From Candidatus Sumerlaeota bacterium (GTDB lineage Bacteria; Sumerlaeota; T1SED10-198M), in the NCBI GenBank assembly GCA_003554345.1, contig PWGE01000298.1, positions 1-8,275 on the forward strand: DNA of 8,275 bases, written 5' to 3'. This document shows positions 1 to 5,867 of this stretch, piece after piece. Under the pieces are notes generated by a model. It was given only the letters and a program-made list of their open reading frames with translations. It made no database searches and was not told the DNA's origin. A program made the translations under genes and the position numbers. Positions within the stretch are counted from its first letter, which is position 1, and every line of letters starts with the position of its first letter.

Positions 1-419
1 GAGGGTGTAGACATATCGCCTTCCAGCTCGCGCAGGTCCTTGAGAAACAGGTCCTCCCGAATACCGAATTCAGCCGCCAGCCGCTGGAGTTCACAATTTC
101 CACTGCGACCACATTTCAGACAATCATTGGGATGATTGGAAAGAATAAGTTCCAGCACAGTTCGCCGGATATCTATTACTTCTGCAGCATTGGTGATAAT
201 ATCCATACCTTCCTGTACGGGAGTGCAACAAGCTCTGGGCAATTTTGAAGAGCTCTGATCTTTGACAATGCAAATCCCACAAGAACCGGATGGCTTTAAA
301 TCGGGATGGTAACATAGCACCGGAATCTTGATCTGAGCCGTCTTGGCAGCTTTTAAAATAGTTGTTCCCTCAGGAACAGTTACCGGTACATTGTTAATTT
401 TCAGGGATATCTCTTTCAT
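1..419 (-). CDS. hndD: NADH-dependent [FeFe] hydrogenase catalytic subunit (HydA/HndD-type), N-terminal part
   Basis: This is a partial gene: the first 139 residues are present and the reading frame stays open to the window edge. An N-terminal plant-type [2Fe-2S] ferredoxin domain is visible, with ligands C36, C47, C50 and C64. It is followed by the His/Cys-ligated [4Fe-4S] motif H96-x3-C100-x2-C103-x5-C109 in HPNDCLKCGRSGNCELQ. This pair of domains is shared by HydA/HndD hydrogenases, NuoG and NuoG-like formate dehydrogenases. In HydA it carries electrons between the partner subunits and the H-cluster. The position after NuoE-, HndB- and NuoF-like genes matches hndABCD, so a cytoplasmic hydrogenase is the best call. 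The H-cluster domain is outside the window, so a formate dehydrogenase alpha subunit is not excluded. The ATG at 417-419 follows an AGGAGG (431-436) at 11 nt spacing, 32 nt after the hndC stop. Confidence 0.8.
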   Translation of the reverse strand, partial: MKEISLKINNVPVTVPEGTTILKAAKTAQIKIPVLCYHPDLKPSGSCGICIVKDQSSSKLPRACCTPVQEGMDIITNAAEVIDIRRTVLELILSNHPNDCLKCGRSGNCELQRLAAEFGIREDLFLKDLRELEGDMSTP

Positions 420-451
420 TTTTTTAAAATCCTCCTGCTTGAACTTCCTTA

Positions 452-2245
452 TCAACCAAAAGAAATGGCATCAAACTTGCATGCCTTGTAGCATTCACCA
501 CATTTGATGCATTTTTCCTGAATTATCTCGTGAGGTTTGCGTTTTTCACCAATAACAGCATCTGAGGGGCAACGCACCTTACACAGGCCGCAGCCAATAC
601 ACTGCTCAGAAAGGATGTTATAACGAACCAGATCGCGGCATTTTTTAGCTCGGCAATGTTTCTCATCAATATGTTCTGTATATTCATCTTCAAAATACTT
701 CAGGGATGACAGGACAGGGTTAGGGGTAGACTGTCCCAGTCCACATAAAGAGGCTTTTTGCATGGTTTCTGAGATTGTTCTCAATCGATCAATCGCGGTG
801 GGAGTAGCTAAACCCGAGCTGATTTTATCCAGATATCCAAAAAGCTGTTGTCCGCCAATTCGACAGGGAGCACATTTACCGCATGACTCATCTACGGAAA
901 ACTGCAAGTAAAACTTGGACACATCAATCATGCAGTCATCTTCATCCATCGCAATAAGACCACCTGAACCCATAATAGAGCCCAGCTTCGACAGATTTTC
1001 ATAATCAATAGGAGTATCCAGGTCTTCTGCCGGAATCATCCCTCCAGAAGGTCCACCTGTTTGAGCCGCTTTAAATTTTTTGCCACCTTTGATACCACCG
1101 CCAATGTTAAAGATAACTTCTCGAAGTGACGTTCCCATGGGCACTTCTATCAAACCCGAATTATTGACTTTTCCAGTCAGGGCAAAGACCTTGGTTCCTT
1201 TTGAATCACCGGAACCAATAGAAGCAAACCATTTCCCACTTCGCAACATAATTACAGGTATATTAGCCAGGGTTTCGACATTGTTGATACAGGATGGCAA
1301 ATTCCACAGCCCCTTTACAGAAGGAAAAGGAGGACGTGGTCTCGGCATACCCCGATCACCTTCAATGGATGCTATCAGCGCCGTTTCTTCTCCGCAGACA
1401 AAAGCACCAGCTCCCAGCCTTAATTCAATATGAAAAGAAAAATCCGTACCCAGAATATTCTCACCCAACAAGCCATACTCCTCTGCCTGGGCAATAGCCT
1501 TATTCAATCGCTTAATGGCTAAAGGATATTCGGCACGGATATAGATATATCCCTGCTCAGCACCTATTGTATAGCCCGCTATCGCCATCGCTTCCAGAAC
1601 AGAGTGAGGATCTCCTTCGAGGGTACTACGATCCATGTAGGCACCGGGATCGCCTTCATCAGCATTACAGATAATATATTTGGGCTCTCCTTCCGCCTGC
1701 CTGGTAAACTTCCACTTCATCCAGGTGGGAAATCCAGCCCCTCCTCGCCCTCTCAATCCTGCCTCTTTCACCTCTTCAATAACATCATCGGGGCTCATTT
1801 CAGAAAGAACTTTTGCCAGAGCGGCATATCCTTCACGCTCTATATAATCATCAATCTTTTCCGGATCAATGACTCCACAGTTACGCAAAACAAGGCGAAA
1901 TTGACTTTGATAAAAATCGCTGTCGGGTAACCGGATATTTTCCTTGGCCGGCGGCTCATATAAATACTTCTTGACCGGTTTATCCTGCCCGAAGTGCTCT
2001 CTAACAATTTTTGATATATTTTTCAGAGAAAGATTGTGATAAAGATGTTCGCCTGGTTCCACCTTCATAAGGGGACCCTTTTCAGTTACCTGCTCACATT
2101 CACCCATAACAATCTGCACAGTATCCTCTAATCCCTGTTCATCAACCTCTCTCATAAAGGCTTCATATATTTCTTCACTTGTCCGCCCGCTACAGTCTTC
2201 CTCACAGGGGCAGATAATGGCATAATATTTATAATACGAGGTCAT
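452..2245 (-). CDS. hndC: NuoF-like FMN/NAD(H)-binding subunit of NADH-dependent hydrogenase (HydB/HndC)
   Basis: This is the flavin subunit where NAD(H) reacts, and in related complexes it is the proposed site of electron bifurcation; it should be cytoplasmic and 597 aa long. In order it has a thioredoxin-like ferredoxin domain (about 1-95), the NuoF core with the glycine-rich GRGGAGFP loop (166-173) and ICNADEGDPG (192-201), and a [4Fe-4S] site CGKCAPCR (C455, C458, C461) plus C501. Two C-terminal ferredoxin clusters follow (C549, C552, C555, C559; C579, C582, C585, C589). H530, C531 and C536 resemble the small metal site before the ferredoxin domain in HydB proteins. The N-terminal domain is odd: its cysteines are C12, C14, C18 and C50, with Thr54 where a fourth cysteine is usual. 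I chose the ATG at 2243-2245 over an upstream in-frame start at 2296, because a strong AGGAGG lies 8 nt before it and the longer form would run into hndB. Confidence 0.93.
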   Translation of the reverse strand: MTSYYKYYAIICPCEEDCSGRTSEEIYEAFMREVDEQGLEDTVQIVMGECEQVTEKGPLMKVEPGEHLYHNLSLKNISKIVREHFGQDKPVKKYLYEPPAKENIRLPDSDFYQSQFRLVLRNCGVIDPEKIDDYIEREGYAALAKVLSEMSPDDVIEEVKEAGLRGRGGAGFPTWMKWKFTRQAEGEPKYIICNADEGDPGAYMDRSTLEGDPHSVLEAMAIAGYTIGAEQGYIYIRAEYPLAIKRLNKAIAQAEEYGLLGENILGTDFSFHIELRLGAGAFVCGEETALIASIEGDRGMPRPRPPFPSVKGLWNLPSCINNVETLANIPVIMLRSGKWFASIGSGDSKGTKVFALTGKVNNSGLIEVPMGTSLREVIFNIGGGIKGGKKFKAAQTGGPSGGMIPAEDLDTPIDYENLSKLGSIMGSGGLIAMDEDDCMIDVSKFYLQFSVDESCGKCAPCRIGGQQLFGYLDKISSGLATPTAIDRLRTISETMQKASLCGLGQSTPNPVLSSLKYFEDEYTEHIDEKHCRAKKCRDLVRYNILSEQCIGCGLCKVRCPSDAVIGEKRKPHEIIQEKCIKCGECYKACKFDAISFG

Positions 2246-2253
2246 TGGCAATT

Positions 2254-2259
2254 CCTCCT
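2254..2259 (-). promoter_or_regulatory. Ribosome binding site that sets the hndC start
   Basis: A perfect AGGAGG lies 8 nt upstream of the ATG at 2243-2245 and touches the hndB stop codon (2259-2261). It fixes the start there and discards the 17-residue upstream extension. Its position suggests that ribosomes finishing hndB can re-initiate on hndC. Confidence 0.85.
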
Positions 2260-2636
2260 TACTGCTTTTCCCAGATATCAGGTGCTGGACGATCAACTAC
2301 ATGCCCATCCACCAATTTTCTATGTACCAGGTGTTTGACAACTATTTTTTTGGCAATACCTTCATCAACATTCCCATAAATTATCGTCGGCATATCTTTC
2401 ATCAGGACCTCTACATTTGGCTCACAGTAACAGTAACCCATGCAACCGGTTCTTTGAATTTCATAGTCTTTTATGTCATGCTTTTTCAACTCTTTTTCTA
2501 TGACCTTTACGGCATCTTCAGCACCGGCGGCAATACCACACGTCCCCAGTCCCACGCGCAATATAATGGAACTCCTGGACGAGCGACGCAGCTTATCGCG
2601 CAGTTTTTTCAGAGAGTCTTTATCAAGTTTTTTCAT
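2259..2636 (-). CDS. hndB: Small [2Fe-2S] ferredoxin-like subunit (HndB type) of NADH-dependent hydrogenase
   Basis: This 125-aa soluble protein has a thioredoxin-like [2Fe-2S] ferredoxin fold. It starts with a charged helix (residues 1-22, rich in Lys and Arg). The family signature LGTCGIAAGAEDAV follows, with C33, then TGCMGYCYCEP with C65, C69 and C71, then the usual VEV strand and YGNV segment. HndB proteins accompany NuoE- and NuoF-like subunits in four-gene NADP- or NAD-linked hydrogenases and probably relay electrons. C71 may be an added ligand, because the first loop supplies only one cysteine. The ATG overlaps the upstream hndA stop in an ATGA (2633-2636), so translation is probably coupled. 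The Shine-Dalgarno is a modest GAGGTG (2642-2647). Confidence 0.9.
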   Translation of the reverse strand: MKKLDKDSLKKLRDKLRRSSRSSIILRVGLGTCGIAAGAEDAVKVIEKELKKHDIKDYEIQRTGCMGYCYCEPNVEVLMKDMPTIIYGNVDEGIAKKIVVKHLVHRKLVDGHVVDRPAPDIWEKQ

Positions 2637-3118
2637 GGTGACACCTCTTCCCTGGTATATTGAGCCAGGATTTCTGGTAAATCATCTTTTACCACCTTCC
2701 CAAAAACCTTACCATTAATCACAATCGCCGGGGCCAGGCCGCAACAACCTATACATCTGACCGATTCTACAGAAAAACGCCCATCATCTGTCGTTTCTCC
2801 CTCTTCTATACCCAGCAGATTCTTAAGTTCTTCCAGTAAATCTTCCCCACCTTTCAGATAACAGGCAGTTCCCATGCACACAGAAATTTGATAAGCACCG
2901 GGTTTGACCAGTTTGAAAAAATGGTAAAAAGTAGCCACGCCGAATATCTTCGCCAGCGGCACTTCCAGTTCCCGTGAAACCTCATGTGCTACATCACGGG
3001 GAATATATCCATATATCTCCTGTACCCGATGCAGGACAACAATAAGATTTCCCGGCTTATCCTTCCACTCTTTTATAAAGTCCTTCAAGTCTTTCTTTAG
3101 CTTGACTTTAGCAGCCAT
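2633..3118 (-). CDS. hndA: NuoE-like thioredoxin-fold [2Fe-2S] subunit of NADH-dependent hydrogenase (HydC/HndA)
   Basis: This 161-aa protein has the usual size and layout of NuoE/HydC. An N-terminal helical bundle (about 1-65) contains the conserved YGYIPRDVAHEV and IFGVATFYHFF segments. A thioredoxin-like domain follows, with [2Fe-2S] ligands C81 and C86 (CMGTAC) and C122 and C126 (CIGCC). C125 is an extra cysteine next to a ligand. In such complexes the protein docks on the NuoF-like subunit and exchanges electrons with its flavin. It is the first gene of the operon. The ATG at 3116-3118 has a GGAGG (3126-3130) at 7 nt spacing. The 180 bp upstream contain the only visible room for the operon's own promoter. 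Confidence 0.93.
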   Translation of the reverse strand: MAAKVKLKKDLKDFIKEWKDKPGNLIVVLHRVQEIYGYIPRDVAHEVSRELEVPLAKIFGVATFYHFFKLVKPGAYQISVCMGTACYLKGGEDLLEELKNLLGIEEGETTDDGRFSVESVRCIGCCGLAPAIVINGKVFGKVVKDDLPEILAQYTREEVSP

Positions 3119-3149
3119 GAGATGACCTCCAGAAAATTTGGATGAACTT

Positions 3150-3176
3150 ATTATGGACTAGGTATTATCCCATAAT
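3150..3176. repeat. Inverted repeat overlapping the candidate -10 of the hnd operon
   Basis: ATTATGG (3150-3156) and CCATAAT (3170-3176) form a perfect 7-bp inverted repeat with a 13-bp spacer. Nested within it, ATTAT-CCC-ATAAT (3164-3176) is a tighter palindrome. The arms are 20 bp apart, about two helical turns, as is typical of dimeric regulator sites. It spans the -10 and predicted start site. AT-rich chance symmetry is a real alternative. Confidence 0.3.
3164..3172 (-). promoter_or_regulatory. Candidate extended -10 promoter of the hnd operon
   Basis: On the minus strand the sequence reads TG-G-GATAAT, a TGN extension plus a hexamer one base from TATAAT. Transcription would start near 3157 and give a leader of about 39 nt before the hndA ATG. 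No good -35 hexamer lies 16-18 nt upstream, so the call rests on the extended -10 alone. A second, weaker option farther upstream is TTGCCA, 16 nt, AATCAT. Confidence 0.35.
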
Positions 3177-3196
3177 TTATTGAAAAAGGAAGCAAT

Positions 3197-3214
3197 CTGT
3201 TAAATTTTTATCAA
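3197..3214. promoter_or_regulatory. Candidate Rex (NADH/NAD+ redox repressor) operator upstream of hndA
   Basis: CTGTTAAATTTTTATCAA matches the palindromic Rex consensus TTGTTAANNNNTTAACAA at 12 of its 14 fixed positions. It lies 79-96 nt upstream of the hndA start, just upstream of the candidate extended -10. Rex repressors sense the NADH/NAD+ ratio and commonly control fermentative hydrogenase operons, so the biological context fits. No rex gene is in the window. The region is AT-rich, which raises the chance of a random match. Confidence 0.45.
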
Positions 3215-3298
3215 ATAGCACCATGATTTACCGCCAGAAGAGTATGGCAATCTTTTTGAATTGGATCAGAAAACTCATGTGACTTCCTGTATCAGATA

Positions 3299-5143
3299 TT
3301 AATGGTCTTCATGAAGGTACTGTTGTAACTGTAGAAAATACACAATATCCTTCTGACGAAATAAACGGTCACTCATTACCACCAGTATTCCTTCAACTTC
3401 CTCATAACGCTCTTTATGGAGTAAAGCCATGGCATATCCCCAGTAAACATCGTTGGTATTTAAAGAAGAAAGCACATATTCATATACCTCTATCGATTGC
3501 TCATATTTCTGATGCTGGTTCAGTATATCGGCATATCGACTACTGGCATCATAATAATGGGGAGAGAGATTGAAAACTTTTCCCAGGAGCTCCAGTTGTT
3601 CAGGGCGGGTAGGAAGCCTGGCAATCAAAGTTTCGATTTGCTCTTGAATGTGCTCAGCCTCTTCTTTCTCACCTTCCAACTTTGCCAGGTGATATTCTGA
3701 ATCAAGACGGCGAATCTTTTCAGGAATACCCGAAAATTGCCTCTCTTCCCTATCCTGCAGGGCTCGCACCTGTTTATAAAGACTGCGGGCAATAAGTTCC
3801 CGTCCCGTAAAAGCCATTACCACCACAGAAAGAATAATAACCAGTCCGCGTAAAAGGGGGGATATTCGCAAGTGCTTCCAGGTATGGGAAGGAATATTCC
3901 AAACACTCATCAAAAAGAAAAATGTGGAGGGAACAATCAACTGAAAAGGAAAACTCATCTGGCTGTTCAGTAAAAAAAGACTGAAAAAACCCATAATAAA
4001 CCAGTCTCTCTTTTGCCATCCCGTACGGATTCTATAAAAACAAAGATATAAAAAAATCAGACCTCCTACGAGTCCCAACTCGGTGAACAACTGATAAACG
4101 TCATTATGTACAGCATTGGTAAATTGTCCGGCATAGCCCAAAAACTCGGGATTGCGAAGGATATAGGGAGAAATATAACGAGGAAAAAGATAAATAAAGT
4201 TATTGAATCCTGCACCACTCAAAGGGTTTATTAAAAATATCTGTCGGGCATTTTCCCAGATAATGGCACGGGTCGGTCCTCCCAGGTGCCAGCGTTCCGA
4301 AGCAAAAGCCAGTTTTAAAATACCACCAGACAGAGGATTAAGCGGATGGTTGAACGCCCAGAATGACACAGCTCCTACCGCAATCACCACTAAAATACTC
4401 ATTTCCCGGGGTTTATAAAAGAAAGAACGATGCCCAATCACCAGCACCATGAAGAAAAAAAACAATGAAAAAATAGCCGAGACAGACCAGGAGACAACCA
4501 GCGCCAGTGTCCATATGGCGACGACTCCTCCCCATAGATACCTCCTGCGTCGAACCTGAAGAAAACGCATCACCATAAAGGGGAAGAATAAACACAGGAT
4601 ACCTGCCAGGAAATCAGTATTTCCCAGACTGCTCTGGATATAATCCCGCCAATCACCCAGTGTAGGAGCTATTCCAAGCACAACGGGATCAAAATCATAC
4701 AGGCAACTATAGTAAAGTTGCCCCATGCCCAGCAAGGCCATGGCAGTCACTGATATGATCACAGCCAACCGGCATTTGGCACGTAATAATGGGGTTTGAA
4801 CCTGGATAAAAAGAAAAGCCAGTAAAAATTGAAAGAGAAGCACTATACCCGCCCGAGAAGCCAGTACGGGAGAAGAAGCCCATATCGGGCTGAAAAGGGC
4901 GTAGACTACAAAAACGGTCAAGGTTAAAAAGGGAACGGAAAGAGAAAAACGCCAGCGATTTTTACAAACAGCCAGAGAGAATACACCCACACAGGACAAA
5001 AGTATTAATACATATTGCTTGGGAAACTCAAAGGTGTCTTCCAGAGATCGAGAATACAGAAGAGGGAAAACTAAAAAGAAGTAAAGAACAAGTAAAGAAA
5101 GAAATTTTTGAGAATAGATTTTAGTCTGGTTTATCAATAGCAA
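3299..5143 (-). CDS. O-antigen ligase/polymerase-like polytopic membrane protein with helical TPR-like C-terminus
   Basis: This 614-aa integral membrane protein has about a dozen hydrophobic segments between residues 12 and 446. The family signs are the SSLGNTDFLAGIL segment (171-183), RAIIWENARQIFLINPLSGAGFNNF (292-316, here only named by its key residues R292, W296, P307, G310 and G312), and a periplasmic-loop VHNDVYQLFTELGLVGG (345-361) with the conserved H346-N347. Wzy/WaaL-type proteins join or transfer lipid-linked glycan at the outer face of the cytoplasmic membrane; the substrate here is unknown. After the last membrane segment comes a charged, coiled-coil-prone stretch (about 455-510) and then TPR-like helices (about 515-610). 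The start is TTG (5141-5143), with AGGAG 9 nt upstream. It overlaps rsmI by 23 nt, so the two genes are probably co-transcribed. No glycosyltransferase genes are adjacent, so the pathway cannot be inferred. Confidence 0.8.
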   Translation of the reverse strand: MLLINQTKIYSQKFLSLLVLYFFLVFPLLYSRSLEDTFEFPKQYVLILLSCVGVFSLAVCKNRWRFSLSVPFLTLTVFVVYALFSPIWASSPVLASRAGIVLLFQFLLAFLFIQVQTPLLRAKCRLAVIISVTAMALLGMGQLYYSCLYDFDPVVLGIAPTLGDWRDYIQSSLGNTDFLAGILCLFFPFMVMRFLQVRRRRYLWGGVVAIWTLALVVSWSVSAIFSLFFFFMVLVIGHRSFFYKPREMSILVVIAVGAVSFWAFNHPLNPLSGGILKLAFASERWHLGGPTRAIIWENARQIFLINPLSGAGFNNFIYLFPRYISPYILRNPEFLGYAGQFTNAVHNDVYQLFTELGLVGGLIFLYLCFYRIRTGWQKRDWFIMGFFSLFLLNSQMSFPFQLIVPSTFFFLMSVWNIPSHTWKHLRISPLLRGLVIILSVVVMAFTGRELIARSLYKQVRALQDREERQFSGIPEKIRRLDSEYHLAKLEGEKEEAEHIQEQIETLIARLPTRPEQLELLGKVFNLSPHYYDASSRYADILNQHQKYEQSIEVYEYVLSSLNTNDVYWGYAMALLHKERYEEVEGILVVMSDRLFRQKDIVYFLQLQQYLHEDH

Positions 5144-5819
5144 GCACCAATTCTCCTTTCCATTGAGGAGAGGGTTGTATCTGCAAATAGTCCTTCAACA
5201 TGTAAGTTCTTTCCTCCTGAAAAACCTTTGTCATTTCCCGGACCAGACATATCTTTCTATTGCCCAGCACTTCATACACATCTTCCAGCGTCTTTTGCAC
5301 CTTATAAGGAGAAAGATAGAAAAGCAACGTCGCTTTCAAACCTTTCACTTCCTCCAGGGCCTTTTTACGTTTCCCCCTTTTTTCCGGCAAAAAACCACCG
5401 AAGAAGAATTTATCAGGAGGCATAGCACTGAGAATAAGGGCATTTGTTACTGCTGTAGGTCCGGGAATTATATCAATGTTATACTCCTTTTCTTTCAGGT
5501 AACGTACCAGTTTATAGCCTGGATCAGAAATGACGGGCATCCCTGCATTGGTAACCAGCCCCACTTTTTTTCCTTTTTGAAGCAACCGGTCTATTTCAGG
5601 TATTTTTCGCTCCTCATTATTTTCAGTGTAAACTCGCAGAGGTAACCGAATGTCATAATGGGAGAGGAGTTTACGGGTACGACGGGTATTTTCGCAGTAA
5701 AGAGTATCCAGATCTTTCCGCAAAACATCCAGCGCACGCAGGGTTATATCCCTTATATTGCCGATAGGTGTCCCAATGATATAGAGGGTTCCCTCCTGGT
5801 GGGTTGTTTTTCTGTTCAT
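5121..5819 (-). CDS. rsmI: 16S rRNA (cytidine(1402)-2'-O)-methyltransferase RsmI
   Basis: RsmI uses S-adenosylmethionine to 2'-O-methylate C1402 of 16S rRNA at the ribosomal P site; it is cytoplasmic and belongs to the tetrapyrrole methylase fold. Family segments are clear: LYIIGTPIGNIRDITLRAL (12-30), ENTRRTRKLLSHY (43-55), TNAGMPVISDPG (90-101), IPGPTAV, and FFFGGFLPEKRGKR. The C-terminal KGELVLAI ends the protein at 232 aa, shorter than the roughly 280-290 aa of the E. coli and B. subtilis proteins, so their C-terminal extension is absent. Two positions that are usually Asp are Asn here: N44 (normally EDTR) and N91 (normally SDAG). The ATG at 5817-5819 lacks an upstream Shine-Dalgarno, while a TATAAT lies only 12 nt upstream, which suggests a leaderless or very short-leader mRNA. 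It is the first gene of a minus-strand pair with the O-antigen ligase-like gene. Confidence 0.92.
   Translation of the reverse strand: MNRKTTHQEGTLYIIGTPIGNIRDITLRALDVLRKDLDTLYCENTRRTRKLLSHYDIRLPLRVYTENNEERKIPEIDRLLQKGKKVGLVTNAGMPVISDPGYKLVRYLKEKEYNIDIIPGPTAVTNALILSAMPPDKFFFGGFLPEKRGKRKKALEEVKGLKATLLFYLSPYKVQKTLEDVYEVLGNRKICLVREMTKVFQEERTYMLKDYLQIQPSPQWKGELVLAIDKPD
5153..5157 (-). promoter_or_regulatory. Ribosome binding site supporting a TTG start of the O-antigen ligase-like gene
   Basis: AGGAG sits 9 nt before the TTG codon at 5141-5143, inside the 3' end of rsmI. No ATG or GTG is available at comparable spacing, and the next in-frame TTG (two codons on) would be 15 nt away. This favours the 5143 start and a translationally coupled overlap with rsmI. 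Confidence 0.6.
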
Positions 5820-5867
5820 AGGTATTTAAATATTATAAGGAAATACAATAAAAAAACAGGATTTAAT
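5820..5867. promoter_or_regulatory. Short divergent intergenic region between rsmI and ribBA
   Basis: Only 48 bp separate the two divergent start codons. On the minus strand a perfect TATAAT (5832-5837) stands 12 nt before the rsmI ATG, without a recognisable -35. On the plus strand TACAAT (5844-5849) is the best -10 candidate for ribBA, also without a good -35. The CAGG at 5857-5860 serves as a weak Shine-Dalgarno for ribBA. The gap is too short for an FMN riboswitch, so ribBA is not controlled that way here. Confidence 0.4.

Noticed and set aside
1080-1930. Plus-strand open frames of 67-117 codons opposite hndC
   Set aside because: They show no domain signature and lie wholly antisense to a well-conserved gene, so they are shadows of its codon bias.
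2246-2296. A 17-residue longer N-terminus for hndC
   Set aside because: It would overlap hndB by 38 nt and swallow the strong AGGAGG at 2254-2259 that precedes the ATG at 2245.
3209-3214. TTGATA (minus strand) as a -35 box for hndA
   Set aside because: No acceptable -10 lies 16-18 nt downstream, and it is part of the Rex-like palindrome instead.
3228-3298. Intrinsic terminator after the O-antigen ligase-like gene
   Set aside because: No GC-rich hairpin followed by a T run is visible on the minus strand. The repeated ATCAGA (3265-3270 and 3291-3296) is a short direct repeat that cannot form a stem. Read-through into hnd cannot be excluded.
5658-5867. In-frame upstream extension of ribBA over the rsmI coding region
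   Set aside because: It would be fully antisense to rsmI, has no homology to RibB, and the conserved RibB N-terminus begins right at the ATG at 5868.
5820-5867. FMN riboswitch upstream of ribBA
   Set aside because: The gap is only 48 bp, far shorter than the RFN element, and no matching conserved segments are present.
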